A stretch of DNA of 64,000 bases from Opitutales bacterium (GTDB lineage Bacteria > Verrucomicrobiota > Verrucomicrobiia > Opitutales > UBA953): NCBI GenBank assembly GCA_017440935.1, contig JAFSAO010000011.1, forward strand, positions 1-64,000, given 5' to 3'. Below, one piece after another: positions 63,901 to 64,000 of the stretch. The notes beneath the pieces are model-generated. The model was not told the DNA's origin. It ran no database searches and worked only from the letters and a program-made list of their open reading frames with translations. The first letter of the stretch is position 1; the number at the start of each line of letters is the position of its first letter. The position numbers were made by a program, and so were the translations under genes.

Positions 63901-64000
63901 CGGCAGATTACCACTGGGCGCAAAACGCGCGCGGCGGCGCGGAATCGCCGCTCAATATCGCCGGCATGATGACGGGTGTAATCGACCTCGTTTTCCGCGT
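60990..64000 (+). CDS. recB: RecB-type UvrD helicase-nuclease, 3' end beyond the window
   Basis: At least 1003 codons open from ATG 60990 to the right edge without a stop. SAGTGKTFTIAEIYLALL is Walker A (near residue 24), followed by VVTFTDAATAELRARLR (motif Ia), TIHGFCLRVL, VVDEFQDTDPVQWEIF (motif II), CVGDPKQAIYEFRGGD (motif III), RILTVHKSKGLEFE (motif V) and LFYVALTRARSR (motif VI). The last residues, GMMTGVIDLVFR, begin the PD-(D/E)XK nuclease region with its first Asp. RecB works with RecC and RecD to process DNA ends and is regulated by Chi sites in E. coli. GGAG lies 9 nt before the ATG, one of the few SD-like sites in the window. recC and recD are not in view. Confidence 0.88.
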   Translation, partial: MFPAEPTSALALTRSGIIEASAGTGKTFTIAEIYLALLRGEKFLHADAARAPAEKNPAPRVRDILVVTFTDAATAELRARLRKKIREAVAENSADEKTLAALRLADAEFDEAAVFTIHGFCLRVLKEFGISSRVGEIRTSLSEELSRFAARWRARKIAEGESIFFKVEADDICEVLSPLLQNPDIVPVPPNADDALGNALYRAATEALAEWNALRKDARDISFGEILIALRDALRRDPGLAKRIAARFRVAVVDEFQDTDPVQWEIFRNIFLAQKNPIFCVGDPKQAIYEFRGGDIHTYRKARREILAASGGNALSLVENWRSEPAAIAAFNEIFSFDKNICNTLSIGTKKAPREVSAEIGGLLDYVPVAFPSKKIGKEKFDTQKKIPAAILKITDAESEKSRAKKLVLDQAVADISDLVKHRGVPASSIAVLVFNNDEANLYRNALARENIPVSTTARGNVLCEAIASALSDVLHAMLEPQSTGLFRRALLTPFFAETGKQILRGNGISDTAETVRQAFADAHTRWKKHGVLSAFRSLADTLGFFQNLAKQKSATALATNVLHLTEILHATEQNSALLPRALVNAFDSMISSANPKDDSAELQLRADSDSAAVRILTVHKSKGLEFEIVFMSSLWSKSLYSNRSAGNFAKGSDADGKTVLFFDSGKEKSEAFVRARIERTAANDVCLFYVALTRARSRVVVYHVPQKPSGSGWNSYQKLLLDAALGTFEKNPEELAHWRVLQAREPLPEESFPKRETPCESANADDPRVISEEEAEMRFSIAENVRQKIARNAEGIFSFSKIIHATESDSTSNLREDDETLNPEVADGNADVLSPDSAGTPEADSFPKRSFSDLPVGAEFGTLAHFIFEKTDFRTRENLGALADGTLAHFPNWQKLLPAEQVALRKKLIDMVEENLALRLFPQSGFRLEMLEKSDAVHEMEFHFPLKRSRNLYAGLFRIFKSWGGIYAKTADYHWAQNARGGAESPLNIAGMMTGVIDLVFR

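Overview
The window looks like chromosome from a Gram-negative bacterium of the Verrucomicrobiota, most likely Opitutae. The reasons are five proteins ending in the PEP-CTERM sorting signal (four in the form PEPSAFGLLAG plus an Arg-rich tail), an outer-membrane/lipoprotein/TolC/heptose-adenylyltransferase gene set, and gene neighbourhoods typical of a free-standing housekeeping chromosome. Species assignment is inference. I see no rRNA, CRISPR array, phage, integrase or insertion sequence. One tRNA (Pro, GGG) is present. The last gene, a RecB-like nuclease-helicase, runs off the right edge.

Layout. 1-3.4 kb: a 166-bp direct repeat, hairpin repeats and a large PEP-CTERM beta-strand-repeat protein. 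3.4-17 kb: Aas-like acyltransferase/acyl-ACP synthetase, HemW, a POT-family transporter, an lspA-thioesterase-outer-membrane-protein operon, a glycosyltransferase, dGTPase, tRNA-Pro, heptose-1-P adenylyltransferase, an rluD-aroQ pair, a decayed MazF-like toxin and psd. 17-33 kb: M3 oligopeptidase, serA, a birA-sufT pair, MgtC/DUF4010 protein, cyclophilin, beta-propeller lipoprotein, gapA, gamma-carbonic anhydrase, M42 aminopeptidase, adenylate-kinase-like protein, glyA-rpiB. 33-49 kb: DUF2339 protein, ychF, NagX-like acyltransferase, lysS, tnaA, fhs-yhbY, an operon with leuD-ruvA, and three more PEP-CTERM proteins including a zinc-protease-like and an IdeS-like protein. 49-64 kb: uppP, a TolC/MacA/MacB-type efflux operon, a DUF486 protein, a 1324-residue S6 (IgA1-protease-like) PEP-CTERM protein, panC and partial recB.

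Four things stand out. (1) The heptamer GGGAACG/CGTTCCC occurs about 200 times by eye count (about 8 expected by chance), in both orientations and all reading frames, and inverted pairs of it form many of the terminators. It behaves like an uptake-sequence or HIP1-type genome motif. (2) Two secreted PEP-CTERM proteins carry the catalytic signatures of immunoglobulin-cleaving protease families (IdeS/C66 and IgA1 protease/S6), with a third, HExxH metalloprotease nearby. (3) Five promoters share a conserved oriented block, AAATTTCAATTTGCRG, that includes the -35 element. (4) Many genes have a good -10 box placed 6-7 nt before the start codon, and Shine-Dalgarno sites are scarce, which predicts widespread leaderless mRNAs.

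Counts and coordinates were made by eye. Family assignments rest on motif recognition, not on database searches.
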